Shown here in pieces: positions 40,014 through 51,000 of a DNA stretch of 64,000 nucleotides. Numbering within the stretch: position 1 is the stretch's first letter; each line of letters starts with the position of its first letter. The stretch is taken from NCBI RefSeq assembly GCF_000002875.2, contig NC_009401.2, positions 137,843 to 201,842 on the forward strand. Direction: 5' to 3'. This DNA comes from Leishmania infantum JPCM5. Taxonomy: Eukaryota > Euglenozoa > Kinetoplastea > Trypanosomatida > Trypanosomatidae. The notes below the pieces were generated by a model that did not search any database, was not told the origin of the DNA, and was given only the letters and a program-made list of their open reading frames with translations. The translations under genes and the position numbers were made by a program.

Positions 40014-43000
40014 TCAGTACTTCCGCGTGGGGCGGGCACGCTGTTGCTGGGTATTGCCATTGCCGTTAGCAGCCACAACCGCAGACGCGTCACGCTGGTG
40101 GTAGCCGTTTCCGTTGGCGGCAGCGTGAGCAGCTGCGCCCTGGCCGTTCGACCGGAGCGGCGTAGTGCCTGAGTTGTTGCGCTGCTTGAGCGGCCCCGTG
40201 TGGTGCCGCGACGTCGACGCACGCGTCTTCTTTGCGGGGGCCGGCTCGGGGACGGGTGCGGGTGCGCTGGGCACTTGGCTCGCATCTCCCTCTTCGGTGA
40301 CATTCATCTCCGGTGCCTCCACGGGGACCTGTGTGGTCGTCGTCAGCGCCCCCGTCGCATCCTCGGTCTCCTCAGGCCTGGTGGAGCCTTCGCCGAAGCC
40401 CTCCCGGTGGGTCTGTTGCTCCGGCTCCTGCTGCGAAGGCGGGTGGCAAGCGTGGGCGCTGCCGGCACGTCTTGCCGAGCGCGCACGCACAACCGTCGGC
40501 GAGTCGGCCGCGCACTCGGGCTGAAGAATCGCCAAGGGCACGCGCAGGGGCGGATAAGGCACCGGCGTCGGTGCAGGCGTGTGTGAAGCGGGCTTGCGTG
40601 TCCCCGCCCGCTTCTCCTGCTTGTGCTGCTGCTGTTGCTTCTGTTGCGGCTGCTGTTGGCTGCTGTTCTCATCATTCCAGTCGCTCACCCACGGCGGCCG
40701 CGCCGCAAGGGGGATCGACCGCGGCTTGGCGGCAGCGGCACCGCTGCGAGAATGCGACGGCGACGACGCGGACGACCGGCGATGCGATGTGCGGGTGGAC
40801 GTGGAGATGGAGGGGGCGTTCGGGGCGGTGGCCGGCGACTCCGCCGCAGCGGCGTCCTGCGCCGTCATCGGTTGCTCGTGAATGTGACTCACCGCCTCGA
40901 GTGGCTGCGAGGCCTCGGGTCCTGCGTGTTCGCTCTGATACTCGCACGCACCCTCGCTGTCGTTCGGCTGCTGAGCGTCTACGAAAGCCGCAGCGGCGTG
41001 GTCGTCGTCGGCGCCGTCGTTGGTGTCGGACGTGGCCGGCTCCGCTTTGCACGCCGCCGACGCCGGAGAGTTCGCTGCCCGTGCCGCACCACGCGAGGTC
41101 ACGCTACGCGACGACGTCGCACGGCGGCTGTCTGTGCTGCTTGGCCGGCGAGAGAGGATGCGGCGAGGCAGAACAGCGGCAGACATGCTCCGATCCCAGC
41201 AGTGCAGCAGGTGTTCTGCCTTTGTGTTTATGTCGCTGCAGTCGGCCCAGAAGCGGTGCAGCGACTCCGTGTACGGGCCATGGCACACGTTACTCGCCAG
41301 TAAGTCCTCCACGCGTTCCATGAAGTCGACCGCCTGCGCCTTAACCTCCAGGGCGTAGTCCATGGTGTCCCTGTCAACGAAGTAGTTCCTGTGATAGACC
41401 GTGATGGCTTTGTCCAGCTTCGGCTCCTCGCGCACGAGGAAGGCGTAGATGCGAATACGCAGCACATCAAAGTATTCAATAAAGGCGCGCAGCTCACCTT
41501 GGACAGCGAAGGGCACGAGGCGACGCCTCCGGTGGTGCCCCGCCGTCGTGCCACCAGCGCAGTGCTGCCCGCTGTTGGCGAAGAAGAGGCCCCCGTCGTT
41601 CTGCCCAGGCGTGCTCGCGGAGAGGGAGCGAGCACGCTGGCGGCTTCGGGAGCGCATCCGGCTCCATGAAAGGGTGTGGGCGGTGGTGCGATGCAACGAG
41701 CTGGCGCGCCGCTCACTCACGCGAGAGGCGGAGCGGACCCTGGACGACGCGGCACCACCGCTAGCATACCCCGACCGCGGCGCCCCTGCACTGGTGGTGC
41801 CCGCACCCTCCTCGCCGTCGTCCGTATGGAGGTTGAACAATGGCATCACGAAGGCATCGCCCGGGTCGCTGTGCGCGGTGCTGTACCCCACGCCAGCAGC
41901 AGTCGGGGGTTCGGCCGTCAGTGGCACCGGTTCCTCGTAGAACTTGTTGCTTAGCAGAGCTGTAAAGAGGGAGTGGTCGCCCATCACCGGCAGGTGAGTG
42001 GCGCCGGAGGTGGCGCAGGCCTCCTCGATGAGCGCCATCAATTCCGGCGATGCTGCCTCAAGCCCCGAGTTCAGCAGCACCGCCTCCGATGTGTTGTCGA
42101 TGATGATGTAGAAATTCTCAGGTAGGCAGTTGGCGGGCGCACCGGCCTCGCGCTGCGACTCCACCAGCGCGTGGATCGCCTCCTTCGCCGCCTCCACGTC
42201 ACCCGGGCCGTAGACGGCGCCGCCGCAGCACTCGACCGCGCGCCAGTAGCGCGTCGCTGAAGCGTCCGTGAAGAAGAAAAAGACGCGGTTGGCGAACAGG
42301 TCGGCGCGCGAGCGGTTGGTCATGGCGGTGGAAGGGATGGGAAAGAGGGAGAACGGGCAGGTGTCCGACTCGGGGCGAAGGTATGTGGTGGAGGTAGGGT
42401 GATTTGTGCAGCGCACCGGCACCTCGAAGCGCGACGGGGCCGGCAGCGTGCTGAGCGGCGCCGCCGCGTTCTTCGCCACCGCCGCGAACCACTCGAACAC
42501 GTACGTTGGCTGCACGATGGAGTAGCCGTAGGAAAGGGCAGCCAAGCAGTTCGTGCTGTCGTTGAGCTCGGCAGCACAGTAAAGCTGCCCAATCGGAATC
42601 GCCGGCGCCTCGTGCGAAGGTATCGGCTCATCCACAAGAGTCGCACCTAGTTGGCCGAACATGCGGCGCAGGTCATTCATGTAGTCCTCGGGGTACGCAT
42701 TACGCTCGATACCGACCATCAGCGGGCGGTAGCGAAAAGTGCCGCAGATGCCATCACCAAGATATAGCATGTCGCCGTCGTGAGCGATCGCCGAGTCGCC
42801 CGCGTTCAGGGTCGTCTCACCAAGGCGTACTTCAGCGTCGCCCTTCGTGGGTAGGGCCGTCACACGCACTACCAGCCTGCAGCCTTTACCGTCAGCTTCG
42901 GCGGGTGCATCAGAGACCCCGCTGCGCTGCTCCTCCAGCGCGTCATTGGCCGCAACGATGCTGTCGTGCTCAACTGCGGGGGCTGTGCGTGCGGCTGCCT

Positions 43001-43187
43001 CCACCTCGCGGGCCGCCTCGTTTTCATGCAGCACCGTCACGGACACGTGCTCGTCCGAGATACCCTCGTATGCTAGGCTGATATCGGCCGCCGCGTACTG
43101 GCCGAGAATGTACGGTTTACGAATCACCAGGGAGTAGTATGGTGCCGACCGGTACGGCGAGGTGGTCGAGATTTCGAGCGCGTACAT
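40014..43187 (-). CDS. NBS1: Divergent nibrin (NBS1)-like FHA-BRCT-BRCT protein, 1057 aa
   Basis: Nibrin is the third subunit of the MRE11-RAD50-NBS1 complex that detects and processes double-strand breaks. Three N-terminal features fit. First, an FHA-like fold (about residues 15-150) with YILGQYAAADISL and ISDEHVSVTVLH, where the usual Gly-Arg and Ser-x-x-His become Gly-Gln and Ser-Asp-Glu-His. Second, a BRCT unit (about 150-240) with LAALSYGYSIVQPTYVFEWF. Third, a second BRCT (about 290-420) with LFANRVFFFFTDASATRYW, CCGGAVYG and LPVMGDHSLFTALLSNKFYE, in the order and spacing known for nibrin. A helical segment follows (about 555-665), then a long disordered tail rich in Ala, Ser, Pro and Gln. 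No clear MRE11-binding or ATM-binding motif is visible in the tail. The start MYALEIST is the first ATG after the splice site at 43287-43312. The call rests on architecture and conserved positions read by eye. Confidence 0.72.
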   Translation of the reverse strand: MYALEISTTSPYRSAPYYSLVIRKPYILGQYAAADISLAYEGISDEHVSVTVLHENEAAREVEAAARTAPAVEHDSIVAANDALEEQRSGVSDAPAEADGKGCRLVVRVTALPTKGDAEVRLGETTLNAGDSAIAHDGDMLYLGDGICGTFRYRPLMVGIERNAYPEDYMNDLRRMFGQLGATLVDEPIPSHEAPAIPIGQLYCAAELNDSTNCLAALSYGYSIVQPTYVFEWFAAVAKNAAAPLSTLPAPSRFEVPVRCTNHPTSTTYLRPESDTCPFSLFPIPSTAMTNRSRADLFANRVFFFFTDASATRYWRAVECCGGAVYGPGDVEAAKEAIHALVESQREAGAPANCLPENFYIIIDNTSEAVLLNSGLEAASPELMALIEEACATSGATHLPVMGDHSLFTALLSNKFYEEPVPLTAEPPTAAGVGYSTAHSDPGDAFVMPLFNLHTDDGEEGAGTTSAGAPRSGYASGGAASSRVRSASRVSERRASSLHRTTAHTLSWSRMRSRSRQRARSLSASTPGQNDGGLFFANSGQHCAGGTTAGHHRRRRLVPFAVQGELRAFIEYFDVLRIRIYAFLVREEPKLDKAITVYHRNYFVDRDTMDYALEVKAQAVDFMERVEDLLASNVCHGPYTESLHRFWADCSDINTKAEHLLHCWDRSMSAAVLPRRILSRRPSSTDSRRATSSRSVTSRGAARAANSPASAACKAEPATSDTNDGADDDHAAAAFVDAQQPNDSEGACEYQSEHAGPEASQPLEAVSHIHEQPMTAQDAAAAESPATAPNAPSISTSTRTSHRRSSASSPSHSRSGAAAAKPRSIPLAARPPWVSDWNDENSSQQQPQQKQQQQHKQEKRAGTRKPASHTPAPTPVPYPPLRVPLAILQPECAADSPTVVRARSARRAGSAHACHPPSQQEPEQQTHREGFGEGSTRPEETEDATGALTTTTQVPVEAPEMNVTEEGDASQVPSAPAPVPEPAPAKKTRASTSRHHTGPLKQRNNSGTTPLRSNGQGAAAHAAANGNGYHQRDASAVVAANGNGNTQQQRARPTRKY

Positions 43188-43286
43188 CCTTCCACTGATT
43201 CTAGCGCCGCAGCTGCTGTAAAACGGTTTTGTTATCGATTGAAGATGCTTGATGCGGGAGGGGGGGGGCTCGCAGCAACGTGCCGG

Positions 43287-43312
43287 CTAAGCGAAAAGGA
43301 AAAGGAGTAAAG
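43287..43312 (-). promoter_or_regulatory. Predicted spliced-leader acceptor for the NBS1-like gene
   Basis: The sense strand reads CTTTACTCCTTTTCCTTTTCG followed by CTTAG with the AG at 43287-43288, about 100 nt before the ATG. Confidence 0.6.
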
Positions 43313-44265
43313 ACGAGTGGTGGCGGAGATCCGTGATGCTGCTGCGCTGTCGTCCCCGTCGACTCGAACACGCAGCAGGTGTCGACGAGGATGGGAAAGA
43401 AAGAAGCGAACGAAATGGGAAGAGGGGTCGGGAGGCCGTGCGGCTTCTGCGGACGATGCGAGCTCACAATAATGCCGCTCCTGCTGATTGGATGGTCAAC
43501 CGAATAAAAGAAGAAAATATGTGTATGTGGCTAAGGGGGGAGGGGGCAGAATGCGGTGCGCCAACGCCCTACACAACAGCCGCGAAGGAGGAAGTACGCA
43601 CGAGACGACGAAGGAGGGGATGGGGGAGGGGAAAGCTATGAGAGCACGGAAAGACAAGGAAGAATGCGGTGGTGTGCGAGGGGTTGTTGGGGTGTGCGTG
43701 TGTGGGGGGAGGGGGCCGATCTGTGATGAGCGAAACGAAAACAAGAAGCGAGTGAGAGAGTGAGAAAAGGAAGGATGCGTTACGATCTCTTGTTGCAAAA
43801 GCTGTAAGGGCACGGTTGTCAGCGTGATGGGAGAGATGGATGAAGGGCAAAGGGGAGGGGGGCAGAGAAGGGGTTCCATGTCAGCTTTACTGTCTTGCCT
43901 CTCGCAGGAAACACACACACACACACAAATTCGTGCCTGCTGTCAGCAAGTTCCGTTTTTTGCTGCTCGTTCTTGTCTCTGCGCGGCGAGCCGTGCGCGT
44001 CACACGCAGTGCATGAAGAGAGAGGCACAGCGACGCGCTCAACCACGCGCGTACAGCTCTTTACAGTTGTTTTAACGCTTCTTTGTCTTTATGGCAGACA
44101 CACGCACGCACGAGGGAGAGATGGCTACGAAGGACGTCGTGGGGGTGGAAGAGAAGCGGTGCACCTTCGGTGTGGTTGACAAGGAGCTATAGGAAAGGTA
44201 TGCGCGCCCCTGCAGCTGCACAGCACGCACCGCGCACACGCCGACATACATGAGCAAATGTGGCG
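43313..44265. other. Intergenic / 3' UTR
   Basis: No gene is seen here. It contains G-rich stretches (43530-43740) and a short (CA)n tract (about 43910-43927). It is the probable 3' UTR of the methyltransferase gene. Confidence 0.6.
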
Positions 44266-45897
44266 TCACCGCTGCTGCTTCAGCTCCTTCATCCGCTGCA
44301 GCAACTCCTTCATGCGTGCGAAGACAGGAAACTTGAAGCGACGCGTTGCATCCGCGGAGAGCTCCTGCAGCGGCACCTTCTTTGCCTCAACCGTGCGATA
44401 CGCCTGAATGCACTCCTTCATGGCCGCCGCGTAGGGGGCATAATACAGGGTGGCGGCAGATGGGGACTGCTGGCCACTTGCATCGGCCGCGTTGGTATCT
44501 ACGTCACCAGCAGCTGCCATGTCGGTGGCAGGAGAGGCAGAGGACGGCTGCTGCAGCGCGAGCGCCACCAGCTCAGCCTCTCCCTTTTCTATCTGCCGCG
44601 CCAGCAGCTCCATTTCGTCCAGCCTCTCGGCCCGCTCCCGCTCATTCATTGCAATGGCGTTCGTTGCATCGGCGACTTGTGCTTCAATGGCAGAGGCGGA
44701 AGAGCCCGCGGTGTCGTCGTGATGCTTGGATGCCTCTTTCAGCACCGTCAGCTCTTTGCTCAGCTTTACCCGCTGGTGACGCAGCTTCATCTGCGCGTCC
44801 ATGTGGCGCTGCATCGCATCAATAGAGCTCTTGAAGGCGTCCAGATTCGCGCGAAGGCGCAGACACGCGTCGTACTCGAGTCCGAAGCTCTCAGCTGCTA
44901 CCGGTGCCGCTGCCGCCGGATCGTCGCTGGTGCCAGGCACGGCCCTCTGCTGCACCTCGGCCGGTGGCACGTTGCCCTCCGGGTACATGGTGAGCCCCTC
45001 CGGGATGTGCCCCCACTCCATCTTCTCGATCGGGATTGTGTCCCAGTTCACGGCGTTTCGCTCCGCCTCTGCGCGTTGCTTCGCCTCCGGATTTTGCGCG
45101 AGCTCGTTGTCGCGCTCAAAGGCGGCAGTAGGCAGCCGCTCCTCGCCCTCACGCTTGCGCTGCGCCATCTGCAGAGCGAACTCCCTCTCCGAAGAGCGCA
45201 GGTCGTTTGCCACGCGGATGGCTGCAGCCATCTTCGCGTCCACCTCGGGCAGCTCCGCGTTCGGCTGCGCGAGGCAGGTGGGCTCGTAAGAGAGGAAGCA
45301 CACGTACTGGTAAGTTAGGTGCTCCACAAGGGGGTAGAAGGTGGCAATGAAGAGCGGGCGATCGAGCAGGTTCTCTAGCGTTGTGTGATTCTCCAGCACC
45401 GTCGTGAAGAGCAGCTTGCCGCCCTCCTTGAGCAGCAGCTTCGCCGTCGTCACGTAACGCGCCCACACATCCGCTGTGATGAATGGCGGGTCGGCGACGA
45501 CGTAGTCGAAGGCAGCCATGTACTGGATCGGCACCTGCTCTGGCTGGTGAAAGTCGTACTGCACGTAGCACGGGTCGCTGGCCCACTGGGCGTCGTACTC
45601 GAACACGCGACTGCAGCGCCGAAGCTGCGTCATCTGTGCCTCGTCCTCGGCCGTCTCATCGCCGCGGCGCTCGTCCAGTGCAAAGAAGAGCGACGGGGTG
45701 GACAAGAAGGCGCAGGCGGTGGCGTGATGGCACACCTCGCGCACAAGGTGGTGGATCGTGTTCCTGGAGTACCAGTACTGGTTGAACTCGGCCTTGATGT
45801 GCGCGGCGTTGAAGGTGCTACGCGAGGCCCCCGATGCACCACCCACAGCAGCACTGGCAGCGCCGCTGAGGGAGGGGTTACCCTGACTGTTCGGCAT
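44266..45897 (-). CDS. EEF1AKMT1/EFM5-like lysine methyltransferase with coiled-coil extension, 543 aa
   Basis: The N-terminal ~210 residues match the small SAM-dependent methyltransferases (formerly grouped with N6-adenine methylases) that in yeast and humans trimethylate a lysine of translation elongation factor 1A. Landmarks are AEFNQYWYSRNTIHHLVREV, CAFLSTPSLFFAL, RVFEYDAQWA, YVQYDFHQP, the catalytic-site motif FDYVVADPPFI (about residue 130-140), KLLLKEGGKLLFTTVLE and LTYQYVCFLSYEP. The family is usually only about 200-250 residues long. Here a further ~330 residues follow, largely charged and heptad-like (EREFALQMAQRKREGEER, MQRHMDAQMKLRHQRVKLSKEL, NERERAERLDEMELLARQIE), ending in MKELLQRMKELKQQR. 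The start MPNSQGNPS follows a C/T tract and GTGAG about 20 nt upstream; the frame extends upstream only to a GTG. The substrate is inferred from the family. Confidence 0.85.
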   Translation of the reverse strand: MPNSQGNPSLSGAASAAVGGASGASRSTFNAAHIKAEFNQYWYSRNTIHHLVREVCHHATACAFLSTPSLFFALDERRGDETAEDEAQMTQLRRCSRVFEYDAQWASDPCYVQYDFHQPEQVPIQYMAAFDYVVADPPFITADVWARYVTTAKLLLKEGGKLLFTTVLENHTTLENLLDRPLFIATFYPLVEHLTYQYVCFLSYEPTCLAQPNAELPEVDAKMAAAIRVANDLRSSEREFALQMAQRKREGEERLPTAAFERDNELAQNPEAKQRAEAERNAVNWDTIPIEKMEWGHIPEGLTMYPEGNVPPAEVQQRAVPGTSDDPAAAAPVAAESFGLEYDACLRLRANLDAFKSSIDAMQRHMDAQMKLRHQRVKLSKELTVLKEASKHHDDTAGSSASAIEAQVADATNAIAMNERERAERLDEMELLARQIEKGEAELVALALQQPSSASPATDMAAAGDVDTNAADASGQQSPSAATLYYAPYAAAMKECIQAYRTVEAKKVPLQELSADATRRFKFPVFARMKELLQRMKELKQQR

Positions 45898-48040
45898 TGT
45901 GGAGCTCGACGACTCACGGAGGGAGAAGGCGGGAGGGGCGCACGCACACACACACACACACACACGCTCGGCAGCGATGGCAATCGAGTGAGCACACAGA
46001 GACACCGCAAATTACAGCAACAATAAAAACGGTAATAAGGAGCGCAGTGGAGGCAATGCACACGCACGCATAGATCTACATATACTGTATATAGGCACAC
46101 ACACATGCATATGCATCTATCTATACGTATGTGCGTGGATGTGTGCGTGTGTGCGCGTGTGCGGCTATCTGGGCAGGTGTGTATGCGTAGTGCAGGGAAG
46201 AGGCAGGGAGGGTCACACTCTCACGGTGTTTGCGACGTGATCTGTCCACTAGAGATAATGGCGCGCGGGCTTCTAGGAGTATGTGTGCGCATGTGTATGT
46301 GTGGAGGGAGAGAGAGACACGGGCTCATCACGTCGAGGGAGAAGGTAAGGGAGCGTGTGAAGTCGGAAGAGCTGCATCGGTGGCTGAGGAGGTGGGGGCA
46401 GTGCACTATGGCTATCCGGCATGTAATCGCCAGCTGCCGTGTCCTTCCGCCGCCCCTCGCATACGCGAGCCTGGATGGCTGGCGATGTGCGCACGTGGAT
46501 GCTTTAGCGTGCGCGCACAGGCATTCCCCAAGCGAAGACATGCACGAGCGCTCGCCACGCGCGACGGCAGAGACGCAGAGCGAGAGAGATGGGAAAGGAC
46601 TGCGCTAGTCACATCGCCATCATTCTCCTTGGTAGCAGCGCGCAGCCGCCACTTCGCTCAGGCGTTGTTGAGAAGGTTCATGCGAGGGCTACTCTATTCG
46701 TGGAACACATTGCTCACTGATACAAGCACGCGCGCATCTGCATTTATGTGGCAGCTGGCGTGTGTGCCTCTGCGCCTTCTTGGTTATCTCGGACAGGAAG
46801 AGGCAGAGGGGAGTGCCATTGCAGCTGCAAGGATGAAGGAAGATGGGGAAGAGGGGCCGGGGTGAGTGTACGGTCACGCTCATTCCGTCCCACGCACGAA
46901 GTGTGTCCACGCAGAGCAAAAAAAGAAAAACAAAGAGAATAGGTTCCGTGTTAACTGATCAGCATCTAGTTGCCCACAAACACAGGAGCCACGTATGCGA
47001 AGACACCGTCATGTGCGATGTGCTTACGCCAGCACGGCTGCGCATCGCATGTCAGAAGAGTGGTGTCTCATCACACAGGCGCAAGCAAATCTCGCTCATA
47101 CATTATCTGCATACGCGCTGGTGTGGATGTGTAAGAGGTGGGGGCAGAGATCTATGTTCGGAAATACCAATGCGCGCCATGTTATAGACGCCTCCTGCAG
47201 CCATACCCTCCTCCCCGCCAGCCTGACCCTTCTGGCGCACCCCTCCCGGTGCGCCCAGCTCCGAGGAGGCGATGAAATCACGCGAAGGAGCGACGAAGGT
47301 GAGGTGATGGGGCAAGCAGACAAACAACATGCGCGCGTTGTCTAAACACAAGGAGACGCCAGAGTCGGAGAGGGCGAAGGGAGGAGTTCGAGGAGGCACG
47401 GCAACAAAAACCTCTATAGCCCAAAACGATCAAAAATTCAGAGGAGTGCCCAAAGGAAACGGCATAGACACGAATACAGAGCGGGGAAGGGGGGCAGAGC
47501 CACCGATACATGCAGGCGCCATGTGTTCTCTTCGCAACTGCTGCTCTTCGCATGTCTGTGTCTGCCGAAGGGGGGGGGGTAAATACATCAACCAAAAAGA
47601 GGAGGAGGGACGCAGGGGCATGTATAACCCTAAGGCGCCGGACCGCCTGCGGATGCACACGCCCCTGCTTTTCCCTCCTCCACATCCTTCACGCCAACGA
47701 CGAGGCAGCGTGTAGAAAGCAAAGCATGACAGGCTGTGTCCGTGTCTCCACCCGCGCCCTCACCCCGCATACTTCTCTGGAGAGGGGGCACCCGCGAAAC
47801 CGGCACGCACCAGCACAGAGTAGATCATGGCACACAAGCAGGCTGCCGGCATATCAAGCACGACACAGCCTGTTAAGGGAGAAGGAGGAGGTACTCCTGA
47901 CGCACACTGAAAAAAAAAAACGAGGAAAGACGCACGCACACGCCGCCCTCTCCCTTCCTGACCACTCTCTCTCGAGCCTAAGTGTGCACGTGCACAGGCC
48001 ATGTCGGCTTCTGGCCTCCTCCTCTCTCTTCGATGCCTGC
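45898..48040. other. Intergenic region
   Basis: No gene is seen in these 2.1 kb. It contains a (CA)n tract beside the methyltransferase start (about 45948-45966) and a GT-rich stretch (46125-46165). The 211-codon plus-strand frame at 46230-46865 has no domain character. It probably includes the 3' UTR of the gene ending at 48041. Confidence 0.55.
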
Positions 48041-51000
48041 TCAGAGCTCCCTTAGGCTTTCTATAAACTTGCGGTAGTACACGAGAACATCCAGTGGAGG
48101 AGGTCGGTGGGCGAGGCCCACTGCAGCCGCAGCCGCCTCCGTGCGCACGAGCTCGGAAGTTGTCCGGGGAACCATCAGTGAATTGCCTGTGCTCGCCACG
48201 ATCGACTTCGGTGCCGCAGCAGCGGGGTCGCGCCTCTCCCGCTGAAGGAGCGCGTACTGCTGGCGAAGTCGTGGAAAGAGCGTTTCCAGCGGCCCCGTCA
48301 CGTCGTTTAACTCGTTCGCCACATCCAGCTGAGTCTGCTCCGCATCCGCCTCTGTTGCGGTCACGTGCGCGTGGCCGCGGAGATCGCTGCATTCTGACGG
48401 CGCCGCACTACTTGTTCTTCGCCGCTTCTGCGCCGGCTGGGCAACGTTGATGGCGCAGTCGTGGCGGCTGGCATTGGTGGCCCCTAGGTGACGCCAAGCG
48501 TACCGCTCGCCAAACACTTGCTTGAAAGCCTCCAGCACGGTGAAGTAGAACTGCAGGTACAGCTCTTCCTCGGCGCGGCGTTGCTGCAGCATCATAACAT
48601 GCTCGAGCGTCCGGCTGGGGGAGATGCACGTCGCCGGACGGCCGCAGCACTCCGGCTTCGCCGCCTTGTCGTCGCCATCCGCATCTGCGTCCGACTTGCT
48701 GCAGTCCGGAGGCTGCGCTACGCCGATCAGATGCGAGGACGAGAAGGGCGAGCCGCTCCCCCCGACCCGCGTCGTCGTGTCGTGTGCATCGAGGGAGAGG
48801 CGCTGCTGGCGCGGTGTCTTGAAGAGCTTGTGTGACGCTGTCGCGGCTCGGTGACGAGGCTCACCGGCCTCGCTGCTGCTCAGCTGACGGCTAAGCGGCG
48901 TCCCCGATAGCAGCACCGCACGGCGGCCCTCAACATGGTGAGACGGAAGGTGCGCACTATCGGAGCGAGTATCCGCACCACCACCCGACGCGACCATGGA
49001 GGCCCGCATCGGTGTGGCAGCCAAGGCGCCCTCTGCTGTTCGTAGCGACCAAGTCGCGGGCGGCATCTGCCGTCGCGTAATGACAAAGTACGTGACACGC
49101 ACGACCGTCTCCATTGGCAGGACGCCGTGATCCCTCGCGTCGTAGCCCTGCAGGCGTCGCAGGATGGCGTCTGCAGCGGCCCTCAGCTGTGGCCGCAGGG
49201 CAATGGCGGCAGATCGCCACTCCCTCGACGTACGCGTAGGAGACACAGAGGCGGTTTTCAGCGCAGCCGATGGCGGCGCAGACGGCTCCACTGCGGCCAC
49301 GGTGACAGTGGAGAGTGGGAGACTGCGCTTCAGCGTGGGTGAGACGCTCAGCGACGCGCACGCGGTGGTCGACACCGTCGCAGTCAACTGCGCGACAGGC
49401 GTCGGCGCGGTAGCCGAGAGTGTATTCTCTGCAGTCGGCGACGTCTCCGGCAAGTGGAAGCTGGCACGGTGGTCCCGCAGGGCAGAGAGAAGACTCTCCC
49501 GTGTCCGGCACACCTCGGCTTGCGCGCGCCTCACCAGCTCCTTCACCTCCTCGCTGACACGCGCCGACTCGGCCGAAGACGGCCGGGACATCGACGGCGC
49601 CGCCTCCGAGGGCCTGCGGAGCGTACCGGCGGCGGCGAAAGGTGGGGGTGTCGCCGTGCTGTACCGATGCTGCGTGGTCGCCGCCTCAGGGGCAGGCAGT
49701 GGCGGCAGGTCGACAGGCGTCACCGCGTCGTCTTCGGCCGAGAGAAAGTTCAGCTGGACGGAGGCCGAGGTGGCAGAGCCGGCTGTGAGAGGCGGCGATG
49801 ACAGGCAGTACGCCTCAGCCTGTGGGCGCGCCGGCTCCGGTGAAAAGGACGGTGCTGAGACCGAGGGGCTCGCGGCGGAGTTTGCAGCGGTGTGTCGGGG
49901 AGCTGAGAAGCTGCAGTGGTGATGCGCACCCTCTGCTGAGGCGATCAGCTGCGCGGCTTCCACAGAAGTGTCAGCGGGAGCGGTGCACTGATGTGTGCTC
50001 CCCTGCAATTCGACTCCCGCTTCTGGTGCCGTCACTGCTGAGGTGCTGGCTTCATCCGCCAGCTTTAGCGCACGCTCCGTCTGAGCTCGGGCGGTGTCAC
50101 TGTCCTTGCTCGTCTCCTCTGCCTCTCCCTCTTGCGTGTGCAGCGCTGCAGACACCTCCCTATCGCGGTCGCGGCGTCGGCGGAGCGGGGTAGGCGTCGA
50201 GCCGCTGACAAGCCACAGCGAGCTCATCGCCGTTGTCGTCGCCGACAACGACGGGCCGGAGATGCTGTTCAGCGCCATGAAGGAGTGGAGAGGCGTCACA
50301 CTAGCCGGACCGTCGTCTGCAGCAGTTGGGAGAGACGCTGCTGCGTCCAGCTGCGCTGGTATCATCGCCGTCGCTTGCAGCTTGGACTTCAGGGTGCTGC
50401 TCGCAGGCTGAGTGTTGGCGGCAGTCGCAGCGGTGGCGGTGGTCAAGCTCACAGGCGCGTTCGCGGCCTTGCTCGTCAGAACCGTCTTCGTGCCAGCCCG
50501 CTGCTGCTGCTGCTCTGTCACGTCTCCGGCATCGTCACAGACCGCGCCCACGGTCTCTCGCACATGTGCCGGCGACGACCTCTTCGATGTCGCTGCAGTC
50601 TGCGTCACGTGCGGCACAGGCCGGGGAAGCGGGCTCATCATACTGCTGCTGCCTGCACTGCTCAGGCTTCGACTGTGGCTGCTAGCCGACTCTCTCTCGG
50701 CCGCAGTCGCAGGGTGGGCGGTAAGCGGGGCGCGGTGCTGCGCATCCTTTTCCGCCTCCTCCACCACGACGCCCGGGACAAGACGACCGTCCGGTAGCGT
50801 GAGGGACACCGCGGGCTCCTCGGCAAGCGGCGCATGAGCGACAGTGGGCGGGTGCGCGTTCGCGTGTGCGATAACTGCGGCGGTTGACCGGCCATCCGTA
50901 AAGGCGGACTCCTCGTCCTCGTCTCCGTTGTCCACGACGAGGATGGTGCTCCCGCGTGGCGCGTCCGCGGCGAAATCAACGTGCGGCATTCGCGCCGGCG

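Noticed and set aside
44260..45318. 352-codon plus-strand frame opposite the methyltransferase
   Set aside because: It is an antisense shadow; the minus frame carries clear methyltransferase motifs.
46230..46865. 211-codon plus-strand frame in a spacer
   Set aside because: Antisense to the transcription unit, mixed codon use and no recognisable motif.
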